A DNA stretch of 64,000 nt from Limnomonas spitsbergensis (taxonomy: Eukaryota > Chlorophyta > Chlorophyceae > Chlamydomonadales): contig JAYJMM010000004.1 of NCBI GenBank assembly GCA_037349105.1, positions 3,313,001 to 3,377,000 on the forward strand, given 5' to 3'. A program made the position numbers and the translations under genes. Of this stretch, positions 26,001-39,004 are shown piece after piece (within the stretch, counting starts at the first letter, position 1; every line of letters starts with the position of its first letter). The notes under the pieces were generated by a model. That model was not told where the DNA came from. It worked only from the letters and a program-made list of their open reading frames with translations, and made no database searches.

Positions 26001-29000
26001 GCAGCAGCAGACCATCAGGGGCACATGCGGCATGCCCAGGCAGACAGCAGCACCGCGGCAGGCCATCGGGGGCACATGCGGCATGCCCAGGCAGACAGCA
26101 GCACTGCGGCAGGCCATCGGGGGCACATGCGGCATGCCCAGGCAGACAGCAGCACTGCGGCAGGCCATCTGGGACAAATGCGGCATGCCCAGTCAGGTGT
26201 TAGCAAGGCTGGCTCTACATTGATGGCGCCGCAGTCTGCCTCCAATACATGGGGTGAGGGAGCGCATAGTGCGGAGGCAACGGGACAGCAGGGGTCAGTG
26301 TTGAGGGATCAAGGGAGGGAGGCGTGGCAGGCCCCTGGCTTTCGAGGAGGCTCTGTGAGGAGACAGACTGGAGAGGATCCTAACGAGAGATCCATTGCCA
26401 GAAGGAACTACTTTGGGGAGGGGGGTCAGCAGGAGTATCAGCAGGCGGAGGAGCAGGAGGAAGAGGAGGTTGAGGGGATAAATCCTGAGCATACTGATGG
26501 TGATGGAGAGGAGGCTCAAGATGAAGCGGGACAATACCGCTACCTGCGGACAGAGGCGGCGGCGGCTTCTTGGGGTCAGGAGGAGGAGGCTGAGGAGGAG
26601 CTGCCAGGGGTGGGGGCAGCGGCGGCAGAAGCCACGTTTCCTCTGCCTGCTGTTAAAGAAATGCAACCGTTGCTCGGGGAGGAGCGGGCGCACGGTGGGA
26701 GCAGATCTCGCTCCAGATCCGCCTCTTACACTGGATCTGGATCTAAGTCCGCTGCCATCTCCCGGCTGAGGCCTCAGCCCGGCGTCTCGCAACAGCAGGA
26801 GCAACATTCAGATCAGCAACAGGAACAGCTTTTGCTGCCTGATCTCGACCTCTTTGATCGTGGCCCCATGGAAGCCTTGCAACCGCCGCAGCCGCAGCAA
26901 CAGCAGCCTGCAAAGAAGCGTCCAAGCTTGAATATGGAGCAGCAACTGGATCAGGTACTGCAACCAAGGGCACGACCCAAGCTGCCACCCTTCAGGCGCT
27001 CTATGACTGGCGATGTGCCGTCGACCGCTAGTAGGGAGCTCCCCACTGCCACAGCTGTCACTCCTGCTGCTTTAGCGAGGACTGTGGTGGCCCCTGCCCC
27101 TGCCCCAGCTGCCAACCCCGCAGATGCATCTTCAGCAGCCCCCACCATCGCCGCTGATCTCACTGTTGAAAGTAGGGCTGCCACCGGCGGCTGGCCAGCA
27201 GCAGCCTCCTGCCGCCCCGCCTGCAGTGCTGGGGTAGGCACCAGTCAGCCCTCACTCGGCGGACGTGCGATCATCGGTCGGACCCGGGATGCGGAAGTGG
27301 CAGCCGCGGCCGGCAGCAGCAGCAGCGCGAGCTCTGGATCTCTCAGCTCCGACAATGCAAGCGGAAGCAGTAGCGGGGGCGGGAGCGGAAGTGGAAGCAG
27401 CAGCTGTAGTGACAGCAGAGGCAGTGAGCATGGCTCAGGTCGCAGCAGGCGCCCCACCTTGCCAAGAGCCTCGGGCCGGAGAGCGAGCGGGCCTGCCACC
27501 CGCCCTCGACGGCTGTCCTCTGAGCGCCGTGAGGAGAGGGATGTAGCGTGGTTCAACCGGGTGCAGCCTACGCTCCCTGTACAGCTGTCCTGGCCTGAAC
27601 CGCACGGCTGGGGGCAGCGCCACAAGGAGCTGGATGGGCCGACGCCGGTAGGGCTGCAGCGGGTGGCAGCTGTGAGGGACAGCGGGATGGGACCGGCAGC
27701 TGCGTGGCCGCGACGGGTGCTGAAGGCTGCCGCTGACCGGGCGGCGGCGGTGCCCGAGTGTACTTCCCCCATCGGCGGTGGGTGCCAGCGCTCTGTTCAG
27801 GTGGGCTGAGGGCTGAGGACTTTTGAATTTTGCTGTGAGAAGGCGAGGAAGAAGGGGGAACAAAGAAGGAACATACCTATTTGTCTTAAGAAACGTGCTT
27901 ACACATCCTGAGCAGTTCTCGTGTCCCTCCGCCTAATTGAGACGGCTCCCCGGATGCCCTGGCTTGTTGCCAAGGCATCAACCTTGCATGCACTGGAACC
28001 CTTAACCCTCAACCCTGAACCTTGCATGCACTGGCTGGAAACATGGTCTAGGCAAACTTGATGATGATGATGGTAGTAATGAATACGGTATACCGTAGAT
28101 TTGCTTTGTCTTCCCTCATATTTAGCGTAGTTTGGGGTAGAGGGATCCCTGAATCTATTAGTCATCTATTGTCGACGCCAGTTTTCAGTAGGAGATTCAG
28201 AGCTCTTGTTGACAGTTTGCCCTGAGGGCAGCATGAAGATTAACACAATTTTGATGCCCGAGGGAAGGCAAATCAAATCCACTGTATTAGTGATGATGAT
28301 GATGATGATGATGATGATGCATGATGATGATGATGATGATGATGATCCCGAAGCCCTTATCCCCTGATGATGGCCTTGCCTTGGGCCTGAACCCCATTGC
28401 CCATACCATGTTTTATTCAGGGTGAAGGGTTTAGCACTTCCGCCCCTTTCCCTGTTTATCATTATTGGCCTACGGCAACACATACTGACGGGTGCTGCCA
28501 GTACGAACTGTCCGGTTGCTTCCAACTGATACTGCCATGGTAGGACAATAGTAACTCCCTGCTCACATGTATGTCTCTTTGTCCATTCTTACAAACATTG
28601 CTCCATACTTCACTGTATGACGCTAGGTTATCTGTGTGAAGCCTATGGAGGAGCTGCCGGTGCGTCGTGCGGGGGCGCAGCGTCCCCGCCATGCAAACGA
28701 GGGGCCTCCCCCCTCGATTTCCGCCCGTAACTCTGGCTGGACCGTGCCGGCCGCTGTGAAGGTCTTCATCAGGCCACGTGAGGACTCGGTGGTCTCAGCC
28801 ACCTCTGCCGAGAAGGAGGAGGAGGAGGAGGAGCAGGATAGGAGGGTGGCACCGGCGCATGGCTGGGAGTATGGCCTGGAGGATGGGGAGGAGGGGCATG
28901 CCCACAGCGATGCATCAACAGCTCACGGCGGGCCCGACAGGCGCAGGTCTCTCAAGCTGTTTGCGGCGTGCGATGCGGCTGTGACGGGGAGCAGCCCTCG

Positions 29001-32000
29001 TCAGATAGCAGGTGGATTGAACTCTAGGGGAGGGTGAGGGTGGGAAAATTTCATCCTATCCCACCGTACGTAATCTTGCCATATCCCCCCACTGTTTTCA
29101 TATATTTGTGTTCAATTGGGTTCAGTTACAATTATAGGACCCCACCTGTGATGCCCTCCCAGGCTTATTAGGTAGCGGTATAGGCAATCCAACAACAATC
29201 CTAAACTCTAAACCCTGAACCCTAAACCCGCGACTCCCTCAGGTGAACAACACCGTGCAGGTGCAGCGCTGTCTCCCATGTCGTCCACCAGGCGACGCCG
29301 GAGCGGCAGCAATCCTCAGCAGCGTCCTGGTCGCTGCAATACCTCAGCCACACCGTGTGATGCTGCGGTACAATTGCAGCGGTACAGCCGTACAGCAGCA
29401 CGGGAGCTAGTAGACAATGACACGGTCCCCAGGCAGCGGGCTGGGAGGAACAGGGGCTCTGCTGAGAGGAGTGGGGCGGTGGCCGCTGTACATCCAACTG
29501 CCACAACCGCTCCAACTGCCGCAACTGCCCGCTTCAAGGACTCTGCTGACCTGCTGCTGAAGGCCCATGCCATGCAGGTGAGAGGAAGTAGGTCAAAAGT
29601 TGCACAGCGGGCCGAGATCCTCTCTTGTGACGCGCAGCTGTACCGGCGCACACGGTTTTGCGCTGAAGTCTGTCTATAGTCTTCACATTCCAATGCAGAG
29701 ATCTATTTACCCTGAATCAGCGTCTGAATTCAACCCCATAAAACCCTGAACCTGAAAAACCCTGAACCTGCGAAACCTGAACCTGCAAAACCTGAACCTG
29801 CAAACCCTGAACCCTGAACCTGCAAAACCTGAACCTGCAAACCCTGAACCTGCAAACCCTGAACCTCTCAACCCTGAACCTGCAAACCCTGAACCTACAA
29901 ACCCTGAACCTGTCAACAAACCTGCAAACCCTGAACCTGCAAACCCTGTACCTGCAAACCCTGTACCTGCAAACCCTGTACCTGCAAACCCTGTACCTGC
30001 AAACCCTGAACCTGCAAACCCTGAACCTGCAAACCCTGAACCTGTGAACCCTGTACCTGCAAACCCTGAACCTGCAAACCCTGAACCTGCAAACCCTGAA
30101 CCTGTCAACCCTGAACCTGCGAACCCTGAACCTGCTAACCCTAAACCTGCAAACCCTGAACCTACAAACCCTGAACCTGTGAACCCTTAACCTGCAAACC
30201 CTGAACCTGCAAACCCTGAACCTGCAAACAATGAACCTGTCAACCCTGTACCTGCAAACCCTGAACCTGCAAACCCTGAACCTGCAAACCCTGTACCTGC
30301 AAACCCTGAACCTGCAAACCCTGTACCTGCAAACCCTGAAACTGCAAACCCTGAACCTGTCAACCCTGAACCTGTCAATCCTGAACCTGCAAACCCTGAA
30401 CCTGTCAATCCTGAGCCTGCAAACCCTGTACCTGCAAACCCTGTACCTGCAAACCCTGAACCTGCAAAACCTGAACCTGCAAACCCTGAACCTGCAAACC
30501 CTGAACCTGTCAACCCTGAACCTGTCAATCCTGAACCTGCAAACCCTGTACCTGCAAACCCTGCACCTGCAAACCCTGAACCTGCAAAACCTGAACCTGC
30601 AAACCCTGAACCTGCAAACCCTGAACCTGTCAACCCTGAACCTGTCAATCCTGAACCTGCAAACCCTGAACCTGCAAACCCTGAACCTGCAAACCCTGAA
30701 CCTGCAAACCCTGTACCTGCAAACCCTGTACCTGCAAACCCTGAACCAGCAAACCCTGTACCTGCAAACCCTGTACCTGCAAACCCTGAACCTGTCAACC
30801 CTGAACCTGTCAATCCTGAACCTGCAAGCCCTGAACCTGTCAATCCTGAGCCTGCAAACCCTGTACCTGCAAACCCTGAACCTGCAAACCCTGTACCTGC
30901 AAACCCTGTACCTGCAAACCCTGAACCTGCAAAACCTGAACCTGCAAACCCTGAACCTGTCAACCCTGAACCTGTCAATCCTGAACCTGCAAACCCTGAA
31001 CCTGTCAATCCTGAACCTGCAAACCCTGAACCTGCAAACCCTGAACCTGCAAACCCTGAACCTGTCAACCCTGTACCTGCAAACCCTGAACCTGCAAACC
31101 CTGAACCTGCAAACCCTGTACCTGCAAACCCTGAACCTGCAAACCCTGTACCTGCAAACCCTGAACCTGTCAACCCTGAACCTGTCAATCCTGAACCTGC
31201 AAACCCTGAACCTGTCAATCCTGAGCCTGCAAACCCTGTACCTGCAAACCCTGTACCTGCAAACCCTGAACCTGCAAAACCTGAACCTGCAAACCCTGAA
31301 CCTGCAAACCCTGAACCTGTCAACCCTGAACCTGTCAATCCTGAACCTGCAAACCCTGTACCTGCAAACCCTGCACCTGCAAACCCTGAACCTGTGAACC
31401 CTGAACCTGCAAACCCTGAACCTGTCAACCCTGAACCTGTCAACCCTGAACCTGCAAACCCTGAACCTGCAAACCCTGAACCTGTCAACCCTGAACCTGC
31501 AAACCCTGAACCTGCATACCCTGAACCTGTCAACCCTAAACCTGCAAACCCTGAACCTGCAAACCCTGAACCTGCAAACCCTGAACCTGCAAACCCTGTA
31601 CCTGCAAACCCTGTACCTGCAAACCCTGTACCTGCAAACCCTGTACCTGCAAACCCTGTACCTGCAAACCCTGTACCTGCAAACCCTCAACCTGTCAATC
31701 CTGTACCTGCAAACCCTGTACCTGCAAACCCTGAACCTGCAAACCCTGTACCTGGAAACCCTGTACCTGCAAACCCTGTACCTGCAAACCCTGAACCTGT
31801 CAACCCTGAACCTGCATAACTGTAGAAGGTAGCCATGGACCAAAGATGGTCTCTGGCCAGACTGGCGGCTGCGGCATCAGGCTTCCAGCATCCGCTACAG
31901 CAGGTCTCGGAGCAAGCATCAGCAGGATGCGATATTCAAGCCGGAGCAGGGATGCGGCATGACCAACTGCTCCCCTCTCCAAGAATTACCACAGACAGCG

Positions 32001-35000
32001 ATGAGTCAGATCTGGCCCAGGTGTGTGCTTGACTTAAAGAGAAGTGTTTCTGGGCGGGCGCAAACTCCCTGATGCCCACTGTTAATGCACCGTATGGTGC
32101 TTAAGCAACAAATCAGCAACAATACGGTGTACGGTCAGAGGAGGGCTCATGTCAAGGGGCATGATGGAGCAAGCTGGACCTTGGCTTTGTCCATCACTAT
32201 AAACCCTTTTTGAGACTCTTGCTGTGTAGGGTGACCCTCATTTCCAAGCGAAGCGTACCCCTGCTCACTTGTTTCTGTTTTTAATGCCAGATTCGGACGG
32301 GAGAGGCGACTGGGGCGGTTGTGTGGCAGTTTTTCTTTTAGCGCGCAGCAACCACAATTCAGCTACATTACGGCCTACGGCCATGGGGGCCTTGGGCAGC
32401 AAGTCCTGCTGCTCGGGCCACCGGCCATAGGTCGGTCAAGATTGTGTCCCAACCGGCCCAGTGGTGGCCGCCCGGCAGCCCCCTATGTATGGTCTGGTGC
32501 CCACTAAAAGATACACTGGTGTGTGGCAGGTGTAGCGCCAGCAACTGAGCCTGGGCGGTACATCCTTTACATAGTTTGTTTTTTCTGGAGTCGTTTAATG
32601 ACAATTGAACGACCACCTGACCTCTGGTCGGAGACCTTATGCACGGCCAGCCATGCTGCTTGGGCCTGTGAGTGTAGGCATGTCAAGGTTTGGACCCCAT
32701 CAGGCCCTGAAGCGGCCGCAGGGCGGGGCCCGTCCGAAGGTGGACTTTTAGCCGGATAAGAAACGCTGTTTCTGTCGCCCTGCTTGCAGTGGATTAGCCG
32801 TGCGTCCCGCCACACCCAGCTCCTACCCCTCATGACCAGTGATACCGAGGACGAGGAGGATGACGGGCGCGGGGGCGGCGGACGCGGCAGGCGCGCCCGC
32901 GCTGCGGCGTACCGCGAGGCGCTGGCAGCGGTACAGTCGGGCACAGTACCAGGCTACGACGACTTCTTGGGGCCTGCCCCGTCGGTTTCGCAGCCAAGGG
33001 TCGCCAGCGCAGCCGCTCCCGATCGGCTGGCTAAGCTGCCTGTGAAGTCCGCGGTGGCAGAGCATCGCCAGGGGTTCGAAGCAGGCAATCGCAAACGGGC
33101 GCTGCTTCTGGATCCAGCTGGGCAGGACCCGAATGCCGCCACCATTGCAGCCCAGCAGAAGCCGGGGACTTTTCAGCCGGGGGCCTCCCCACCACTTGCC
33201 AGCCGTGACGGGGCAGTTTCGGAGCTGCTGCAGTACAGCGGCAGCAGGATGGGGAGCGAGGAACAACCGGCCGTCCGGGAGCATCAGCCATCATGCCCAT
33301 TGTCCGTCCCGCCCATGGGAATAAGCAGAGAGGCAAGGAGTGAACCAGGGAGCGGGGGCAGGGGCGCAGGATCAGCAGGACCAATGTCTTCTGGACACTC
33401 GGAGAAGCTGGCCCCTGTACTGGACCAGCTCTGCCTACTGCTGCAGTCCTTGCAGATGCAACTACAGCATCGGCCGGCCACGGCCCCCGAGGCCCCGATG
33501 CTCCAGGCGGTGATGGAAGCTGCCGGGCAGCTGATGCAGCAGCGCCAGGGGCAGCTGCATGAAGGCAGCGATGATGGGGCCAAGGCACGGCAGGCCCTCG
33601 TGGCAGCGACTGCTTTGGACCATATGCTGGCGACGACGCTGGCGGGTCTGCTAGAGGGACGAGGCAAGGGGGGCGGAGCAGCAGTTCTGGCTGTAGACCA
33701 AGGCTCTGCTGCCGCTGCTGCTGCTACTGCTGCTACTGCTGCTGCTACTGCTGCTACTGCAAGAGGGGAGTCTTCAAGTGGGGCCTATGCCCCGCAGTTA
33801 CAGAGGCAGGCGACTGACAGGCCCCATGCTTCAGCCCCCGCTGCTACTGCTGCTGCTGTTCTGCAACATGTCGATCAGGCTAAGACAGATTGTTCTGTAC
33901 TCCCAGCTGAGACCAGGCAAGTATACGTGGTCGATGGGTGGAGCGAAAGCAACAGTTGCTACAGAAGTAGAGCAGAGCGGGGTGTTACGGCGGGAGGGGG
34001 CGGCGAGAGAGGCTCAGGCACAGGGGGAGTGGGGACCCAGCGTCGAATTAGTGCGCCACTCTCCAGGGGCAGCAGCACCAGGAGTGGTGCAGACTGCTCG
34101 GGAGGATCTGATGTCCAGGAATATCTCCATCAACAGCCCCACCACAAGCAACAGCAGCAACAACAGCTGCAGCAACAGCAGCAACTGTGCCAGCAGGATA
34201 TACAGCCCCAGGACACCCGCATTAACAGTGGTAGAGGGAGGAGCATGCAGGCCAAGTCCTCAGACTTCACCCAGAAACAGCCATTGCAACAGCTGCAACA
34301 CCACCCCAGCCACCAGCCACAGCTGCAACTACACCCCAGCCACGAACCACAGACGCAGCATCAGGACAGGAGCACGGGGGGAGCCGGCAGCAGAGGGGAC
34401 AGGAGTGTACAGGGCGATGCTCCCGATGGCATCCAGCCACAGGTCCAGCATCAGCGCCCCGATTATATCCAGCAGCAGGGCCAGCATCAGCGCCCTGATG
34501 GCATCCAGGAAGAGGATGTGCGCAAGCACCAGCAGCAGCATGTGCAGCGTAGTGGCTTGGGGGGCGACAGCAGCAGTGCCTGGGTTGCACGTAGTGTCGG
34601 AGGCGTGCACGGCGCTGACCTGAGGGATCAAGACAGGTTGACCGCCCGCAGCCAGACGCCGCCCCGTTCAGAACACCTATCCGCCACAGATGCGGCTCGC
34701 GAGAATGACCAAGATGGCTCCACAGCCCGCAGCCAGACGCAGCCTCATTGGGGCCTTATGTCGGGCAGGGGCGGCTCCCGGAGGGATCAAGACGGCGGTC
34801 GAAGCCATCCTCAGCCGCTGCCCCGCTCCATCGGCATGTCAGCCACGGACGGGGCCCGCAGAAACGATCAAGGCGGCTGGGCGTCTGGCACCCAGGTGCC
34901 ATCGCACTCCGTCTGCATATCAGCCACAGACGGCTCCGGGCTAGAAGTGCACGTAAACTTGCCTAGGAGGCAGGCCCTGGTCTTGGAGGAGGAGAAGGGG

Positions 35001-35348
35001 CGAGGGACGGGGAGCTGGGGGCAGGGCCCGGGCCCGAATGTGGTCATGATGACTTTTGGCGGGGCGCCAGATATGGAGGGCTTCTTCACCAGCCGGTCTG
35101 ACTTTCGTGAACCCTCGTCTCAGAGCCCCTTGTCGCATGGCTGGAAAGGGCATTACGGTCTCGGAGCCGCTGATGTCACTGATGTGCGGTCAGGGCGGTA
35201 CGGTACTGCAGCCACTGAGGTGTGGCCAGGGCAACACAGTGGCCTCGGGACCCCTCCGCCTGCGAGGGGGCCGTCGCCGGTCGCGGAGCTGGATCTGAGC
35301 AACGGCAAGCTTAGGCGCTCGATGGCTTTGTCCGGCCGCAGAGTGTAG
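23076..35348 (+). CDS. Very large intrinsically disordered protein, unknown function
   Basis: Seven exons join in phase: 23076-23145, 23256-24973, 25839-27800, about 28642-29011, 29243-29577, about 31826-32020 and 32790-35348 (TAG). This gives about 2,400 aa. The starts of exons 4 and 6 have in-frame alternatives. No enzyme domain was recognised. The protein is rich in Gln, Ser, Ala, Pro and Gly. Exon 2 has five repeats of about 40 residues built on YATAPPTA and FPGGRPE. Exon 3 has four repeats of about 17 residues built on HMRHAQADSSTAAGH, then acidic and Ser/Ala-rich parts. Exon 4 has an EEEEEEQD stretch. The last exon has a likely ordered helical segment (LDQLCLLLQSLQMQLQ, then MLQAVMEAAGQLMQQ) and long Gln/His-rich runs. 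The composition suggests a scaffold or condensate-type protein, but no function can be assigned. It could be two genes; the continuous phase argues for one. Confidence 0.65.
25171..25300. repeat. 14-bp tandem repeat in intron 2 of the disordered-protein gene
   Basis: About nine copies of AAACCTAGACTCTC, one with a variant AATGTC ending, lie between exons 2 and 3. Confidence 0.9.
28291..28347. repeat. GAT trinucleotide microsatellite
   Basis: Two runs of TGATGATGA separated by a single GCAT interruption lie in intron 3 of the disordered-protein gene. Confidence 0.95.
29739..31815. repeat. 15-bp satellite, about 138 units, filling intron 5
   Basis: The array is built of 15-bp units, mainly CCCTGAACCTGCAAA, CCCTGTACCTGCAAA and CCCTGAACCTGTCAA. 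Because 15 is a multiple of three and the units lack stops in several frames, it gives long spurious open frames on both strands (about 700 codons on -, about 390 on +). Higher-order structure is visible. 30,361-30,584 and 31,171-31,394 are identical over about 224 bp (offset 810), and 30,421-30,540 repeats at 30,541-30,660 with one difference. The array begins about 160 bp after the exon 5 donor and ends just before the exon 6 acceptor. Confidence 0.95.
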
Positions 35349-37067
35349 GAGCGCGATATTTAAGGGGATTCGACAAGTTTCGGCTCCGGTAGTGGTAGTG
35401 GCCGCCCAGTGAATGCCCGGTAGAAAAGCGTATCCTTTGAGGGACATGTGCCGGCAGAGTGGCATTGCCCATGTATGGGTATTTCCGCACTGGTTGTTGT
35501 TTTAAGGAGGGTTGAGATGAAGAGTTTTCAGCTTGCTGGCTGACTGGCTGCTGGTAGGCTGGCTGCTGACTGACTGACACTTTCTGGTAGATAGCAGGGC
35601 TCTGGAGCGTAGCCGGACCCTACTATGGTCCTTGCGGCTATGGCCTGGCCATGCATCAATGCATGTGTACGGCGGTGATTTAAGTTTCCCGGTTTCTGTG
35701 GTGTGCGAATTGCGTAGGAGGTGGCCACGTGGGCCTCAGCCGTCCACACTTTTAGTTCTCCACTTCTTCACGTGTGGCATGTGTACCGGGATCAGTCGGG
35801 GCTTGGGGGGGATATTCTGCCTATGGCTTCCTAACAACTGGTAGCCAGCTTGGGTCATTTTCTCAAGCTGGGCATGTTCAGGCTAGGAGATTTGTCACTG
35901 GTGTGTGTGCTAATTTATATGTCAATGTCAAAATATAGATGAACAGTCACATGGACCCCCTTAGATAGAAGCAGGGCATGGCTCCCTTCAGGGGCTAGGT
36001 AGCTCTGCTAGCTTGACTGCTGACACGGATGTTTGCTGTACATGCCTTATTGTTGGGCTTTGACAAGACCCATAGTGTGGTACTATGGTGATTGCTGAAG
36101 TAGGTTTTGAGCTCTTTTATGTCAAACTCACAAGATTCCCCATGGGTGCATGCCTGGCGAGTTCGCCTGGCTATGAAATATATGTGATCAACAGTGAGAG
36201 CATGTTGAGACATGGATGGGTGCCCTGCCTCTGGCCTCTGGGATCCGCGCCTCAACTGCCATGACCACCAGGGTGAGCCCCAGATCCGTATCACTCGGGC
36301 ATGGAGGTTGCGTCACAGCTCCTTGACTGCAGTTTTGACTCTCCGCTGCTGGGAATGACTCGCCAACAAATACCATATACTAGTTCTGTCTTTACAGCAT
36401 ATTTGGATCCTCACCTGCCCTTTTCGTGTCCTTCCGTGTGTTCCAGCGACTCTTCCATAACTTACTCATGGGCCCCTCCTCATCTGAGCACGTTTCACAC
36501 GTCGAAAGCTCGTGGCACGACGATTTCTGACTTGGTGCATGGTACCAGGTACCATGCAACCACCTACCCGTAGGTTTTGCCTCCCTTCCAATCGAACCAT
36601 CGCTTAAACTACCAGCGGCCTACGCAATCATGAAGACATGAACAAGTGGAGACGTGTGGAGGGTGGGGCGAACTCTTGGTTGAACAACTGTCGCCGCCAC
36701 ACGTGTACAGTGATCTACCTTGCCCTCAAGGGGCCGGCGCCCACCTGTAAAGAGAGCGAGGGGGGGGGGGTGATTTCACAGTGGCTGAGTATCTAGGAAA
36801 TTATCATAGGCATGCACTGCATCTACCAAAGACGACCTGTGCGTCGACACTTCTTCGAGCACAGTTCCTGCGCGCTGCATCGAACGTATTAGCAGGCGAA
36901 CGGTGCTGCGAGCGGAAAGTACGACATGCGAATTTCCGTGGCCCTGCGAGATTCTCTTGACGCGTGTCATCAACTCAGCAGGCATATCTTGTTGTTATTC
37001 ATCATTCATGGCATATCGTGACTGACGAAGTTATAGCCGTACAATATGAGAGGACCATCCCCCAGCT
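35349..37067. other. Intergenic stretch
   Basis: This follows the stop of the disordered-protein gene. A run of CTGGCTGCTGACTGACTGAC-type words occurs near 35,530-35,580 and a G run near 36,760. No convincing gene was seen. Confidence 0.5.
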
Positions 37068-38929
37068 ATTCCCGTGTGAAGCGTAGCGTAACGGATATTA
37101 GGGGGTAATTCCCGTGGGGAGTGGAACGGAACGTAAGTCGGTCAGACAGCGTCACGTTTGAGCTTGCGTTTGACATTCATAATCGAAAATAGCCTATCAG
37201 CAGATACGGGCGCAGTTGATTCCATTTAAACATAACAATATTTTATCCAAACGTCAACCCCCCCACCCCACCCCTGCGTTTCGCGTCAGCGTTTGCGTTT
37301 GCACTCCCAAACGCAACCTCAGTCTGACCGACCCCTAAGGGATTCTAGGGGGGTAAAATGTGTATCAGTGGGCTCCTTTGTCACAAGGCCCGTGTGAAAG
37401 GTATACCGGTAGGATAGGAGCTTACACTTGTTTGTGTGCCGAGTGGCCTGATTCATTTTGTGATGTGAGACTAAGCATGTGACTCTTCACCCCAGGCCTT
37501 TCCACTTCACCCCATGGCTTTCCACATCACCCCAGGGCTTTCCACTTCACCCCTGGGCCTTTCACTTCACCCTAGGGCTTTCCACTTCACCCCAGGGTTT
37601 TCCGCTTCACCTCATGGCTTTCCACTTCATCCTAACGACATGCGGAAAATTGAAACCTTTGGATATGGAAAATCGGATACTTAGGAAAATCGGAACAACA
37701 TCGCTAACGCTTTGCAAAAGACTCGCGCAAAGCTACCGAAACAATCGACATCGACAGCGGAAAATAAGCGAAAGACTCAAAAAAGACCACCGAAAAATAA
37801 TTCGCTACCGAACTAACGTAAGGCTACCGAAACATTGTCTCAACTCTGAAGTCAGCGACAGAATCACGATAAGCTACCGAAAGTCTACCGAAAAACATCG
37901 CTACCGGATAACAACGCTGACACTTTGCGAAAGACAATTGAAAGTCTACCGAAAAATAAGCGAAACTGGTGAGCGTTGGTGAAGCAGGGCAGTATACACA
38001 ATAATGCCCATACTTGCAGTAGCTTTTCTTGGCAGTTGCTCAGAGCGGAGAATGGGAGTCGGGGAGTCCGGAGAGCGGCAGCCTCTTGCTTGTTACAAAG
38101 GTGGACAGAGGTCCAATAGATTAATCCAATAACAATTTACCAGTGAAAAGAAGCTCAGAGTATAAGAAGACAAGGCAGACTAGACAGGCCCTAGTCTATG
38201 ACAAATAACAATTACTACCATGCATCATGGTAGAGTCATGGACACAATCAGAGTGTCATGGAACTTAGTCAGTATGTCATGGTGTCATAGTGTCATGGCT
38301 ACAGTCAGCTAAGTCATGGCAGTTATAGTAATCACCGAACTTCGGAAGGAGATTCGGAAAAGAGACACAAACGGAAACGGCTTCAATCCGCCTAGAGTGA
38401 GTAATAGGCGAATTAGCATAACTAACGGTTTGATATCCTAGCTACTAGCATGGATACAATAGACATGGAAACAAGAAGACATTCTAAGGCATTATAAGTG
38501 CCACTCTGTTACAGCTGGCTACGAAAAAAAAGATTTTCAACGGATATTCGGGGGACAGCCGTAATTCACACAGCCCACTAGTAACCTAGTGTCCCTTACC
38601 AAGCTTCGGAACAATGATGCGAAAGCTTCGCGAACGACTGTCGAAAGCCAACCGAAAATTGACAGCGACCCTGCGAAAAATAAGCGGAACTTGTATGCGA
38701 CTGTTGCGGAAACCATTACCGTTTGAACAGATTTTCGTACGGAAAGACGAGATTCACACTTTTTCATACTTTTGTAACGGTGAATACACCATGCAGCAAG
38801 TGTATGATCCATTGCATAATTTTCATTTGAATTGAAGAATATATGTTTTTTACTCAATCAGACACCTACATACATACACATTTTACCCCTCTAGAATCCC
38901 TTACGTTCCGTTTCACTTCACACGGGAAT
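37068..38929. mobile_element. Non-autonomous DNA element with terminal inverted repeats
   Basis: The left end reads ATTCCCGTGTGAAGCGTAGC. The right end, read on the other strand, starts with the same ATTCCCGTGTGAAG, followed by a diverged GTGAAACGG. The interior has CTACCGAAA-rich subrepeats (37,690-37,970), a TTCCACTTCACCCC minisatellite (37,480-37,630) and modules shared with the element at 46.4-48.6 kb. No transposase frame is present. The ends are similar but not identical (AGCGTAGCG against AGTGAAACG), so the copy is old. No clear target-site duplication was found. Confidence 0.6.
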
Positions 38930-39004
38930 TATTTTGTTTATTCTTTAAACAAGGCCTTCATGAATCTGCTGCCAACCACTGTTGTGGTGAGCGCCGTGTC
39001 ACGG

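Noticed and set aside
29717..31843. Very long open frames on both strands (about 700 codons on -, about 450 on -, about 390 on +)
   Set aside because: They are products of the 15-bp satellite, whose period is a multiple of three and whose units lack stops. The repeat, not selection, explains them.
35995..36294. Antisense frame with a VDHIYFIARRT-type stretch that faintly recalls copia-type pol ends
   Set aside because: Similarity is too weak and short, no catalytic residues or neighbouring pol domains are present, and no element borders were seen.
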